A model generated the notes under the pieces. The model was not told the origin of the DNA and did not search any database. It saw only the letters and a program-made list of their open reading frames with translations. From contig NC_018397.1 of NCBI RefSeq assembly GCF_000208865.1, positions 3,749,748 to 3,813,747 on the forward strand: a stretch of DNA of 64,000 nucleotides. Direction: 5' to 3'. A program made the position numbers and the translations under genes. Positions 47,479-59,134 of this stretch are shown here, one piece after another; positions within the stretch are counted from its first letter, which is position 1, and each line of letters starts with the position of its first letter. The DNA comes from Neospora caninum Liverpool. Taxonomy: Eukaryota; Apicomplexa; Conoidasida; Eucoccidiorida; Sarcocystidae.

Positions 47479-48989
47479 ATGCCGGGATCCGCGTGCCCCG
47501 CCGCCTCGCTCTCTGGCGAGGGCATTCTTGTGACGCAGCAGCGTCTCTGCTCTCCAGGACTGGGACCGCGCCCCGCGCCTCCGGGCTTCTCGGGAGCTGC
47601 CTCGCCTAGCCGAGCGATGACGCATCATGGCTCGTACAGCACATCGATGGCGCAGTTGGTGTCTTCGCAGTGCAGAAAAACCCAAACTTGTGAGTGAAGG
47701 AGAACAGGGAGGGAAAGGCAATGTGGAAACGAGAAGGGCGTCGGGAAGAAAGCAAAGGCACACAGAGTCGAAGCGCGAGAGGAGGCCGGTGGAAGATTCG
47801 AAAGCGCTGACGCTGAAATGCCACACTGCGTTGAACGGCGGGTTGGTCGCCTTCTCGCTTCCTGCCAGCAAGCCGCTGCGGGTCGTGGAACACTTTCTGT
47901 CGTGCTTTTTCGCAGCCAGCCATTTCTTTCTGTCGCACTGTTTTCCGAAAGTCGCGCACCCAGATGTGTTTGCTCCATTAAATAACGGGTTCCTCTCTGG
48001 CGATTTGTGCGTCTCGCGTCCTGGCACCACGTGCCTGCGTGCGCGCTGCAGAGAGACAGAGACTCGTGTCTATTATTCTTACGTGCATGCATGGGTATGT
48101 ATATGTGTAAGCAACCCGACGCCTGTTTTTTCTGTAGCCGTGGAGGCGTGTGTCTCACGCGTATCGTGGCGTGTGTGTTTGGGGTGTCTTTGCAGGGTCT
48201 CAGGGTCAGCAGCCCCACACTGGGCGTCGCGGAAGTTTTGCGAGCATTCCGCCCCTGTCTCTGAGCCACCAGAAGGCGAAGCAGTTAGAACAGCAGAACC
48301 GGACGGGGCAGATGCGGGATTCGACGTGGTCCTCGCACCATCTCCCGGACAAACTCCACGATTTAGTTGAGGCGATCAAGCACCCGCTGTCGCACAGCAC
48401 GCAGTGCACGCGGATCTCGACGTCGAGCCTGCACATTGGCGAGTGTCCGGAGGTTCCTGAACACAAGGCGACGTTTGCGTTGAAGCGCACCGGGACGCTG
48501 AAGTGGCAAGAGACGTTGGCCGAGGAAGACGATGAGCGCGAAAAGGGCGAGTTGGCGGACGATCCGCCGAAGGAGAAGAAGCTCTCGTTCGCGAAGAACC
48601 ACAGCGCTCCGAATCTCCTGCGGAAAAAGATGCACGGCCCCGAGTCTGCGTGCCGAACCCCGCGGGGACCGGGCTTGTTGCCGACGCCCCTGGAGAACGA
48701 TGGTTCGCCGCAAACAAACTCAGAGAGCGGAACGTCGACGGCCTCGACGGCCTCGACGTTCTCGATTACGAGCTCCTACCCTTGCAGCTTGTCTTCGCTC
48801 TCCGGAGCCGATTCCGACACATCAGCGGCGTCGCCGAGGAAGTCGCGCGACACAACTGCCGACGATTTGAAGCGTCTGGACAGCAGCTCGCCACCGACTC
48901 TCTCCGCCTCCTCGCTCACTTCCAATTCGACAGTGAAGAGGAACTTCTCCTGGCACACGTTCAAGGTGAAGCTCCGTCAACGCAAGTGA
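47479..48989 (+). CDS. Serine-rich protein of unknown function
   Basis: Two exons, 47479-47689 and 48196-48989, join at GTGAGT and TTTGCAG with matching phase, giving 334 aa. I do not recognise a family. The N-terminus is Pro/Gly/Ser-rich. A central part (~100-180) has LPDKLHDLVEAIKHPLSH, HIGECPEVPEHKATFALKR and GTLKWQETLAEEDDEREK. The C-terminal 120 residues are Ser/Thr-rich low complexity and end NFSWHTFKVKLRQRK. No signal peptide or membrane segment is visible. Ser/Arg/Lys-rich sites such as KKLSFAKNHSAPNLLRKK look like kinase substrate sites, which is inference. The ATG at 47479 has A at -3 and is the first in frame; upstream the frame is open but has no ATG. The exon 2 frame is the longest open frame here and keeps codon bias to its stop. 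Confidence 0.6.
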
Positions 48990-51457
48990 ACGGCAGCCTG
49001 AGGCACTTCCCGAGAACACGCGGCGGAGAGGCTAGCGAACGGGATAGAGAGATCCTGAGGTGGGGCAAGGTGGGGGCGGTGACGGAGCGGAAGTTCGACA
49101 CTGTCGGTCACATGGACACTGGAAAAACGAACGACGCACCAATTATTTTATACAGATACATTCCTACTCGGACGACCCAAATTTATAGCGGATGGTGTGT
49201 GGGGGACGCGGCACGGCTCGTCTCGCGAGGGGCCGTTGTGGGTGTAGGTGTGGATGGAGATTCACAGGCGCTTGCAGTTCGATTTGTAACAACAGGAGAT
49301 ACTCTTCAGGTAGAAAGCGAAAGAGCGTGTCTGGCGGGGGACAAGTAGAAAGTCTAGGGTGTTAAATCTTCTACGGAGGGCCGGTGAGACCGACGTTCGC
49401 GTCTCGGGACGGGTTGACTAAACCGGGGAGTCGCCGTTTGGCCTAATAAGGTTTAATCGAACATGGTGTAAAACGAGAATCGGCGAGAACCAGGCGAACA
49501 GAGCAGCAGGGTTCGCGTCCACTGCGAGCCGGTCTGACGGAGAAACAAGTCCACGTTCGCTGTAGCTCTCGCTCCGTTCTCACACCAGTTCGGTGTGCGG
49601 TGCGGGAAGTTGGCAGTACATATTTTTGGAGTTTTTTAGACGCGAAGACGGGAGTGCAAGATGGAGAACGACGCGGGGATATAGCGACGCTGTGCTACGT
49701 TTCGGAGAAGGGAATCTGTTCACCGTCGCAGGCAGCGGCCGAAACTATTTTTCTGACAATGTGTGTCTCTGGAGAGGGCCACGTCGACACGGAAGGAAGG
49801 AAACCCGTGTATCGTGTCTCGAGGTCGACGGACCAAATTTGGAGTTCTAGGTGCATGCACGTATGTGTTCGTACACAGGCTTTTGTGTGTGAAGATATAC
49901 GTATGCATACATATCGTATTTTAGAGGGGTAGCGCGTGGAAGCGGTTACGCGTGTGGAGAAGGGAAGGAAAGGAAAAACGTGGGGTGACGTATTCCGTAT
50001 TTTTGCGTGGCGAGGCAGTTGCATGTGGGGGAGTGAGAAGGAATGCGAGAGGCTCTCGCGGGTGGCGACCAATCGCGTTCTTGCGGTACTACGGACTTTA
50101 GTTGACGGGAACAGCCGGACAGGGGCAAAGACACTTGAATTTGGGGGAACGAGCAGAGCGAGAGATCGCCGCCTAGCTCGGCGACAGAGCAAAAGGGGGG
50201 TGCGTTCCTAAGGGGCGTGGCTTTCCGGACAGCCGAGGTTGATGCGTCGCCTGTCCAAAGACACACCCGGGCACATTTTGAAGCCGACGGTGTTGTAGGT
50301 ATGCATGATTCTGCTCGCATCCCCAGTAGAAGACGACACACGCAGCGACAGGCACTGGTGTATTCAGCTTCCGGAACGCTGCGCTAGCACAAGCAAAACA
50401 CAGACCACACGGCGTAGTCTTCGACAAGTCTTCACTTTTATCCCTTTTCTGCTTCGGACTCTCTGGCACGCCTCCTGTTTGTGGATTTGGTTAGGCGCCA
50501 TACACCAATAAAGACACTGGATGGTAGATCGATGTGAGTGCGTGGGCCTTGGGTGGAATGAACAAACGCAGAGACGGCAGGAAGCGACTATACGGCGCCA
50601 GCTACCACCTTTAAATGCATATATGTATACATATATATGTATATATATATTCATATATATATGTATTTTTCGTGACGCGAGGAATCAGATGTGCGTCGAA
50701 TGTTCGGTTAGAATGCCTAGGTATAAGTACTCGCCTTTTCCTCGGAGGACATTTCTGTATCTCTACCATGTGCTACTCTGTTGAAGATCTAGCAAGCGCG
50801 GCAGGTGGATAAAATATTTGAATGGATTTTGCATTTCCTATGCGGCCGCGCATCACACGAACGCCGAGTCTGCGGTGTGCTGGCAGGCGATTCGCTGGGG
50901 GTGGGGCCCTGTCAGGCGAACCTTCCAAGGTTGTCTTTTATTGTGCTAAACAAACACCGAAGAACTCCGGCAGTCTCTGCGTCGTCGGCGGGACACCTGC
51001 GCGATGGAGCCGGCCTCAAGACCGGGTTTCGTGTTTTTCTGAGTCGGATGAAAATAGAGCAGGTGGGGGCCAGGGAGTGGCAGGGAACTCCTAGCGAAAA
51101 TTTTAGAAGTCGGTTTCTGGCCAGAAACACTGGCGACAATCCTCCTCTTCACCGGTACACACCCACGCGCGAAGATATGCGTTATACACAGTTGCACGTT
51201 GATGTCCGTAAATAGAGAATGATAGTCTGTACACCGGACAGCCCGTGCAGTCATCCAGATACATACGCCCGTACACGTAGCTTGAATTGACGAGTTGCGT
51301 GGGCCCCGCCTATACAAGACACATAAATATACACAGCTATGCACATGTATGTGTAAGCAGTAGGTCGATGAGAAACACAAATGGACATGCATTTATGTAT
51401 ACGTTTCCCTGGTTCTGACAGTCGGTATGTTGTGGCTGCGGCTTTTCTACGTGGCTG
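48990..51457. other. Convergent spacer
   Basis: The spacer lies between a plus-strand and a minus-strand gene, so both 3' UTRs should lie here. A degenerate (TATATG)n stretch is at about 50618-50665. No exon, tRNA or other RNA gene was recognised. Confidence 0.5.
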
Positions 51458-52597
51458 TTAGAGGAGTGCTGGGTCTACGATGGCTTTGAGTGTTTTCGGG
51501 TGCATGGAAAACGTTCCGATTTCGATTTTTTGCCAGGGAAGGAAAGGCGAAACGGCGACAAAGAGTCGGCCACGGTTCACGCGGACAGAAGATGGGAGGA
51601 AGTGTCCCGGCTCCACTGGGGCAACAAAGACGAGAATGAACTCGGGGTCGTTTGGCGGAAAGGGAACTTCAATTTCCACTGACAACGCTGAAAAGGGTTG
51701 TCTTTTCAGCTGCCAAACTGCAGGCGGGAAAGGGTTGCTTTTGAAGATCTGGCCTGCCGAGCCGCGACCGGCTGCTAGATGACCTTCTCGATTGACATTG
51801 AGTGTCAGAGAGAGAGCCGTGTCGGAAGCAAGTTCGTCGAGGGCACGAAAAAGCGGGTGTCTTCGCCAGTTTCTGTCTCTCTTCGCTTTCTGCCCAGTCG
51901 ACAACCAGCGGCTGAAGAGGCTCGAGCCTCCCTGAGCGCCTTCTGCGCCTCTCGGCTGTCCAGACAGCTGGTCGGCTAGCTCCGATACAGCTAGGCGGAG
52001 GTCTGCCTTGACTTCCCAGGCACCGCCGAGGCTCATTTCCGTCACAGCCTCGGATCCCGACGAGGCAATGAAGCTGGCGAACCGAGCGGTGGGGAGCACG
52101 GCGAATGGGGCGCGAATCCCATCCACTCGCTTCCTGGCCGCAAACCTTGCGTCTGTCGTCTGTTCATCTGGAGGAGGCACGGCACGCGAAAGAGACTTTC
52201 CACGGACAACGTTCTGAACAACCGCGCCTGTGTTTGCTTCCTTGCATCCCTCTGGAGAAGCGGAAGGTCTCGCCTGGGATAGTAGAGAAAACCGGGGAGC
52301 AAGGCGAGAGGCAGGAGCCGAGAGAACACGCGGAGCGAGACCGAGCGAAGAATCACACACTGAAAAGGAGGGACTCGAGATGGCGACCGCCGCGGAGAAT
52401 GAACGAAGGCAGGAGAAAAGACATACGCACACGAAGCACGCCGAAGCAGCGGGAAAAAGGAAGAAGCGACGGCCAGGCCACAGACACCTCGCCACAGAAA
52501 AAAGAACCGCAAAACAAGAACGCTGCATCGTGAGACAAGAGTCCAAGCGCCAGCATACACTATAAATGGATGCACACACGGAGAATATATCTCGCAT
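51458..52597 (-). CDS. Intronless protein of unknown function with hydrophobic N-terminus
   Basis: One open frame of 379 codons runs from ATG at 52597 to TAA at 51458. A second Met at 52528 would give 356 aa and put the hydrophobic stretch closer to the N-terminus. That stretch (FFLFPAASACFVCVCLFSCL and flanks, ~44-75) could be a signal peptide, membrane anchor or part of a bipartite organelle leader. The C-terminal half is well structured: LSLTLNVNREGHLAAG, FSALSVEIEVPFPPNDPEF, ILVFVAPVEPGHFLP, RLFVAVSPFLPWQKIEIGTF. It ends HPKTLKAIVDPALL. I do not recognise the family. The strand choice rests on this beta-rich, low-complexity-free C-terminus; antisense frames are short and Arg-rich. It shares an upstream gap of about 1.5 kb with the divergent gene at 54071. 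Confidence 0.6.
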   Translation of the reverse strand: MRDIFSVCASIYSVCWRLDSCLTMQRSCFAVLFSVARCLWPGRRFFLFPAASACFVCVCLFSCLRSFSAAVAISSPSFSVCDSSLGLAPRVLSAPASRLAPRFSLLSQARPSASPEGCKEANTGAVVQNVVRGKSLSRAVPPPDEQTTDARFAARKRVDGIRAPFAVLPTARFASFIASSGSEAVTEMSLGGAWEVKADLRLAVSELADQLSGQPRGAEGAQGGSSLFSRWLSTGQKAKRDRNWRRHPLFRALDELASDTALSLTLNVNREGHLAAGRGSAGQIFKSNPFPPAVWQLKRQPFSALSVEIEVPFPPNDPEFILVFVAPVEPGHFLPSSVRVNRGRLFVAVSPFLPWQKIEIGTFSMHPKTLKAIVDPALL

Positions 52598-54070
52598 AGC
52601 ATATATATATATATTTATTTATTTATAGCGTAACACACACAGACACACAGACACGGATCCACTGCATATCTCACGTGACACGACTACATGCACAAATATA
52701 TATATATATATATATATATATCAGGAGATATACATATATCTTTATGATTTTCGCTTGCTACGGCGCGCACATATCCACGCGATCTATCCACGCGATTGTC
52801 GGAGACAAAGTAAACAGGCCTCAGTTCCGCCGATACGCGACCGTGGCGGTTACCAGGGTTCGATTTCGATTTTCACGGTCTGAACTGGAAGGCGGGGCGG
52901 AGCGTCGAACAGAAGAGCACAAAGACACGAACGAAGTGGCCTTTGTGAGCTCGTCGCACCCAGTTTTTTTTTTCTGTTTTGTGAAGGCACGAAGCGCTCT
53001 CTGCGTTGGTTGGCGTCATTTCCGTCTCTGCTTCCACAGGCCGGATGCGAGACGGCCAGGGAGAGAGCCGAGAGAATCAAACGGACGAGGACAGGACTTC
53101 AGATGGCGGCGCGTGATCCAGCTGTCTCTCAGAGCGTGGAGTTGCCATGGGCAAATTGCCTGTTCTCTTTTCCGTGTTTTTGGGGACCGTTCAGTGAAAC
53201 GAAGCGAGACGGAGACAGGTGACCAGAAATCCGCGGAAACCGTTTGGGTTTATACCGCCAGGCCGAGACAGAGCCAGGTGGTTTCCGTGACGTGCTGGCC
53301 GTCCCGCGCCTTTCCATCACTTTTGCCTTTTCCTTCAAACGAAGCGCGACAAACAGAAAAAAGACGCGAAACCGTACACGCACAGTCGGTCACTGGCTGG
53401 GTCAAAGCCGCTACATGCACCATGAGGCAGGACGCTCTCTAGCGCGCGCATGCGGCTTCGGCGCGCGCCGTTCTGTCGAGGAAGAAAACCGTCGCTTTCT
53501 TCCTCGTCTTTTCCCGCCGGTCTGTTTAGGTTTCTCACCCTCTCAATTCCTCGTCTTTTTCGTCCGCGGTCTCGCCGTTCGCCACGTGACCAAAGGAGAT
53601 TTGAGTCAAGCGCGAGGGGCTGGCGGGAATGCATGCGCCCCGCTCCACACCCCAAACGAGGTTTCGTTTTTCTGCGGCGCCCTTGGGCCAAATTCCCTGT
53701 TCAGGGCTTTCTCATTCCACATCTTCACGTCTTCTCCATTTCCTACGCCTTCATTTCGGCGCTCTCTCCAGCCCGTACCTACGCGGTCTCTGTTTTTTCC
53801 CAGTTGCGGTGTCCTCGCTGTCCGTATGAGAGAGCTCGGCGCTTGTGCGGCCTGCGTTTGGCGTGACTCTGTGCGTTAAACGCGAAACCCTCATTTCCTG
53901 TGCATGCGTCGCCTTCCGTCGGCCGTCTCTTCGTCGTATCCCGCGATCCTTCCTACCAGCCGTCCGGGAATTTCCCCCCCCCCTGCACCAGTGGCTCCGC
54001 GCCCCCCGCCTTCTGAAAAACTTGGCTTTCTTCCCGTGCCATCGGGTGCCTCCGAGACCTGCATGCAGCG
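52598..54070. promoter_or_regulatory. Divergent intergenic region
   Basis: The gap between two opposite start codons (52597 minus, 54071 plus) presumably holds both promoters. It contains TA runs near 52600-52612 and at 52696-52721. Open frames on both strands at 53.2-53.9 kb are Arg/Ser/Pro-rich shadows. Confidence 0.4.
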
Positions 54071-55670
54071 ATGGCGACTTCGCGTAGGCTCGATGGCCAC
54101 GGCGAGCGCGGCGGCCTCGCGTTTGGAAAACGCGCAGTTGGCGAGTCAGAAGACGACTGGGAAGACGTCGCGTCCGACCAAGAAAGTGTCTCTTCCACCG
54201 GCGCTGGCGCATCCCCTCGGCGGCAGCCCGCGGCGCGAAGCGCAGACCGAAAGAGCGGGAAAGACGCGAGAAAAACCAAGCGCGGCTTTGACTCAGACGA
54301 CGAAAAAGCTGCAGAGACACCGGAGACAGATTCTTCGCGCGCTGGATCGGCGCCTTACTCCCCAGACGCCCTCCGCCCTTCATGCGACTTTCCCTGGCTC
54401 CGCGGCTTCGAACGCAGCAGAGAAAACCGGTTTCGATGCAAAGCCGCCACCTTTGTGTGGGACGAAGTCGAATCTGAGGACCAAGAAGGCTGCGCCGTTC
54501 CTGCGTACGACCTGCCTCCTCATCTCAAGCTCCTCAAGTTATCTGTAGACGCGTCGGTTAGCGCAGATCCTACAAGTGAGACGGTTTGATCGGTGCATGC
54601 GCGGTCAGACGTGGCAGATTCACAGCTCCCCTCGCCGTTTTGCCGGAGAGGCCAGGCCGCAACCGCGTCCGCGACGCAAGCAGAATTGACCTATGCATGT
54701 CACAGTGCCCGGTGGAAACTGCATGTGCCTCCAGTTATGAAACGCTTGTGGGTTCCGTCGTTTTCGTCTCAGCCATTGACATACCGCCCTCAAGATGAGA
54801 AGCCTGCACGCGCCACAAAGGACCGCGTGACGCGAGCGCGTGATCGAGAGACGGTTGCACAGCGCGTTTGTTCTTCTGCCGATGCCTCTGGGGCTGGAAA
54901 CGGGTCAGACGGTATCCACGACGTCCTTGCCTTCTTGTCCCTTTGAGTGCTTCGCTCTCCCTTTAATTTGTGGTTTCCCTCGCATGGACGCTGTCGTTCC
55001 CACGTAAATGGGGCTTCCACTTCGCATGCGTTTCCCCCGAATCGACGCCCGCCGTTTCTCCCCCGCTGTCATGTCCCTTTTTTCAGCTCTGCTGCGGTCT
55101 TACCTCGACACCCTGAAAGCGGATTGCTCATCCGGCGCTTCGTGTCCCTCCAACCTCGGCGAGGTGTGCATCTCGCTGCCGCCGAGTCAGAAGAAGAAGT
55201 CGCCAGGACCGAGCCGCTGCAGCGTGGCGTATCAGCCGCCGTTGGGCGACGAGCTCCACATCGGTAGCTCTCCGCAAAAGACGCAGGTGCTCTCTGCGCA
55301 CCGCTTCCTAGGCACGCTGCACTTTTCTGCATGCGCGGATCCGGCGCCTGGCTGTCGGCAGCCCGGAGTCGACGAGGCTGAGACTCGCGAAGAAGCTGGA
55401 GCGCGCCGGCGGGAACAGAAGAGACACGAAGATCCTGGCGCCTCGTCCGGCCCCTTCAATTCGAAATTCGGAGACGAGGCACGTCGCGCATCGAACGGGG
55501 AGCTGGGCACACATCCCCAGGCTTTGGAACCCTTCCGAGTTCAGAAACACAGCGCTGGTTCAATCGCCACACCAGAGGCACACAATCTCTTCAGGTTGCG
55601 GGTTCCTGTTCGTCGGGGAGAGACATGTAGAAGTAGACAGATGCAACGCTCGGGTGTGCACGCCGCGTGA
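54071..55670 (+). CDS. Unknown acidic protein, tentative three-exon model
   Basis: Proposed exons 54071-54575, 54618-54911 and 55087-55670 keep frame and give 460 aa. I recognise no family. Exon 1 has an acidic Ser-rich start (GESEDDWEDVASDQESVSS), then FPWLRGFERSRENRFRC, ATFVWDEVESED and LPPHLKLLKL. Exon 2 gives HSARWKLHVPPVMKRLWVP. Exon 3 gives ALLRSYLDTLKADCSSG, GEVCISLPPSQKKK, GDELHIGSSPQ and AHRFLGTLHFSAC. The first intron would be only 42 nt: without it the frame meets TGA at 54587-54589, then stays open. The gene may instead continue: a TCAG/GTTGCG donor at 55594 could lead to exons near 55978-56200 and a last exon ending 56943 (LEAFLCILDKYEFTSTT), but phases did not resolve. The frame of exon 3 is the most secure part. 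Confidence 0.4.
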
Positions 55671-55684
55671 AGTTTCCACACTTT

Positions 55685-55765
55685 TATATGTATGCATGTA
55701 TGTATGTATGCATGTATGCATGTATGTATGTATGTATGTATGCATGTATGTACATGTACACGCAT
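55685..55765. repeat. ATGT/ATGC tetranucleotide array
   Basis: About 20 tandem copies of TATG/CATG-type tetranucleotides (mostly ATGT with interspersed ATGC) follow directly after the possible stop of the 54071 gene. The reverse-strand reading gives a meaningless His/Thr/Tyr repeat frame. Confidence 0.85.
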
Positions 55766-57103
55766 GTACATGTGTCTGCGTGGGTGTCAGTGTACGTTTA
55801 GAGGCTAGAGACGCGTAGGCAAACGCATTCTTGAGCGCGTGGAAATGGATATCTTTTTGAGAGCAGTACGAAAGCGCCGAAGTTTGAGGTCCTTTGAAAC
55901 GGTCACCGGCCTCCCGAAACGCGCTCTGCAAAAACCATTATGAGGACGTGCTTTGCCTCGTTTTCGTTTCCGTTCAGCGTGGCATTCCCACCTGGCAGAA
56001 GGAATCGTCTTTCATGACGTGGCATCGAATCAAGACGTATGGCTCGGATGGAACGTCCTGCGCACCGCGACCGACTTCGGGGAGAGACGACACAAAGCGA
56101 ACACCATCGGAGAAGAGAATAAGCCAAAAAGGCGAGGAGATGGAGGTCGACGACGGCAGTGTGCGGGAGCGGAAGAGCAAGGAGAAGCGGAAATCACACC
56201 GCAATTGAGAGAAGAAACTCCCATACAGGCTACACAGTCAAGCAAAGTGGCGTCGAGGATGATGCAATAACACCGATGGCATCCTAGACATCTGCGTTGC
56301 TCTCTACACACATAAAGATATACGTATATATACACATATACATGCAAGCATATTCTGACTGTAAGAATCTGTTTATGAAACTTTGTCCATATGTCTCTCT
56401 TTTTTTGCATGGATATATGAGTATATGCATGCAAGTGCGCATATCCAGATGTGCAGACTTTGCGTGGCTCTCTATGGGAATATGATGATGCATGCACCAA
56501 CTGCCCCATGGATTCTAACTTTTTGTTTAATGGATCGAATTCATAAAGTATGTCGGCGCACAGCCACGTTTCGCTGACGTCCTTTGCCTGGTCTTGCAGA
56601 CTTCGACTGTGTAGACGCGCAAACACGCCATGGGTCCAGAAAAAAACGCGAAGAGTACACTTCAGGTCGTAACAGATTGTGGAGAAAGCACAAGCAAAAG
56701 AAAATGCCCAGAGTTCCATAAGCAAAGTGTCATCGAACCCGATATACGGTACATTGCGGACCGCCAATACCCTCTCCCCTGTCGCCGGCCGCTCCTCTCT
56801 GTTCTGTTGTTCGTTGCCTATCGAATATAGTGGATTTCAATTCTGACCTGCTTGGAGAGGATCTTGATCCGCCCGCCTCGCGAGGGAGGCTGGAAGCCTT
56901 CCTGTGCATCCTGGACAAATACGAATTCACTTCAACAACCTGACGTCACCACACGCGTCACATGCATATTACCATACATATGCATGTACATGTGCATCAA
57001 TCTAGCGATCTACCCCTATGTCCATTCTATATCTATCTATGTATCTTTGTCCATATATATATATATATATATACTGGAGGACGAAGATAGAGAGAGGAAC
57101 ACG

Positions 57104-57142
<39 letters not shown>

Positions 57143-59134
57143 CGTATTGCCTATCTATGCGCATGTGGGCAGTTTGACTCTACTTTTTGTCTCGCTCCAT
57201 ACGTTGAGGCGACTGAAAAAAGAAGAGAATAGAATAACGTAAAATCTTTTATCTAAACAAAAGAAGTTTACAAACTCTTTAGGCGTTCCTCCTTGTGATG
57301 ACGCTCGGTCAAGCTTAGGCTGTCAATCGACTGCAAATTCTTTCGGTTAAAAGCCGTCATGTTGGAAGGAGTGATCGTTCTTGGAAGGTTACGGTGGAAT
57401 TTGGTAAGCACATCGGACTTCCTCTATCGCCTTGTGCGTGTGCACAAGAAAATATTGGAACAGGAGTGTTTATTTGTAAAGATACAATCCAGTCGTCCGG
57501 ACAGCCATATCTCCCAATGTACCGAAATGCGTACATGCAGAGGCAAACACCTCCTCGGGGACTTCTGGATTTGTGTAAGCGTCTGTGAAAGGCAAGGCGA
57601 TGACTGCCGAGACGATTACGGCTCCTGAGCAGAGGCGAAGCAGCGGCCCGTGCGCAAATCGATCAAGGCGAATCGGGATCGGTTTTTTGCAAGGTCGGTT
57701 TTATGCAGGATCGCTTCTCTTTCCATTTCTCCCTTTTGTGGCCTCACTAGCATGCCGAAGCGCGGCTAAGCTCATGCATTGATGCCAACGGAGATTTTCG
57801 CTAGACTAGCACTCAACAACCCAAACACGAGACGTTCTGTGTGTTTTTCGCTACCATGGATGACTACAGAATCAAACATTCTTTTCAGTTCTGCTTGACC
57901 ATCTGCCTTGCTTCTCCATGTTTCTTATTTCTCTTTGCATAGCCTTTTGGACTGCCGAGGTCGGGATGGCCCAAGTGCTTGGCACAGGTCTCACTAGCGT
58001 CTTTCCAGCTTCCTTCCGCCTCGTCCACCCTCCCCAGTAGCCGCGAGAGACTCCCCACAAAACGTGTATCCTGTGCATGCACATGAGAGGCTTTTCGAGT
58101 CTGCTCGTGTCGGCGGCCTGCGAGGGCCTTTCGCCAAACAGGCAAAACAGCCTTCTGTACCGCTGTGCAAGCTGCAAAGACTAGACTGGATTCGACTGGA
58201 GGGACGATTTTCTCGGCAAGGCTTCTCCGCGGAAGGCCGCTGCATGCACATGGCCCGCGACGACAATTGAGAACACCACCACTCTATTTGAAGTTTCTGG
58301 GCATCTTCTACCACTGAAAGAAAAAAAATTTGAGTCTCTCGGGTTTTAAAAGGCCATCCGGGTTTTTCCGATTCGCCTGAGCGCCGTTGTGGGCCCTTTC
58401 GTGTCTCTTCCTGAGGACCGCATGTGTCTCCTGTCGCCCTGGCCTTTGCGTTGGGGCTTCGATGCATGCAGCAAGCAGCGAGCGCCAGCTACTTTTCTTG
58501 CTTCTGGGTTTTTTCCTTTGCCCCGTTCCTTCTTCTGTTCCACACTTTCTCTTCCCTCTTTCATCACTTTTCCCTTTCCTTTCTCTCCTTCGTTTTTTCC
58601 ACCCCGAATCTCCTTGTCCAGGGCTTTTCCTGTTGTGCCACGTCGCTAACTCGCAGCATGTTGATGTGGGCACTCGCCAAGCTCAACGCGAGACGAGCGC
58701 TGCGCACTTTCCTTGCATGTTTTTCGGTTGAGTGTCTTCCCGCGTTGCATCGCACTTTTTTCTCTGCCATCTTTTCCTCAGTGTCCTTCTGTCCTTGCAG
58801 AGCTCGTTTTTCTCCTGTTTCCTTTTCCCTGTGTCTCCATTCGCTCCACTCGCGCCCGTTGTTTTTCTCGCGGCAGTTGACTTTGTGTGACTTGACCGCC
58901 GCCGCGCCTCCTCCACGTGACCGGCTCGCTGGGATTTTGTGTCCGTCTCCTCGCTAGCTCCTGCTTCTTTCGGCTTCTTCAGAAGATCTTTCTTTTCGTC
59001 TACCTCTCAACTGTCTCTCCATCGGCCCCACCTCAAATTCTCGCGCACAACCTAACAAAGACGTTTCCGTTTTCCCGCCTTCGCGCTCCTTCCCACCGTT
59101 CCACCCTCCTCTGAGCCGCGCGCAGTGTCGAGAC
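55766..59134. other. Spacer upstream of the Puf6-type gene
   Basis: It may contain 3' exons of the 54071 gene up to 56943. From there to 59134 I see no coding exon. TA runs lie at 57053-57073 and 57108-57138. The last 700 bases are strongly C+T-rich on the plus strand, as in the 5' regions of other genes here, and include a GATGCATGCA motif near 58461-58470 that could be a regulatory element of the downstream gene. Confidence 0.45.

Noticed and set aside
49505..49545. Sequence resembling a tRNA B box (GGTTCGCGTCC)
   Set aside because: The key A of the B box is replaced, and no A box or cloverleaf can be folded upstream.
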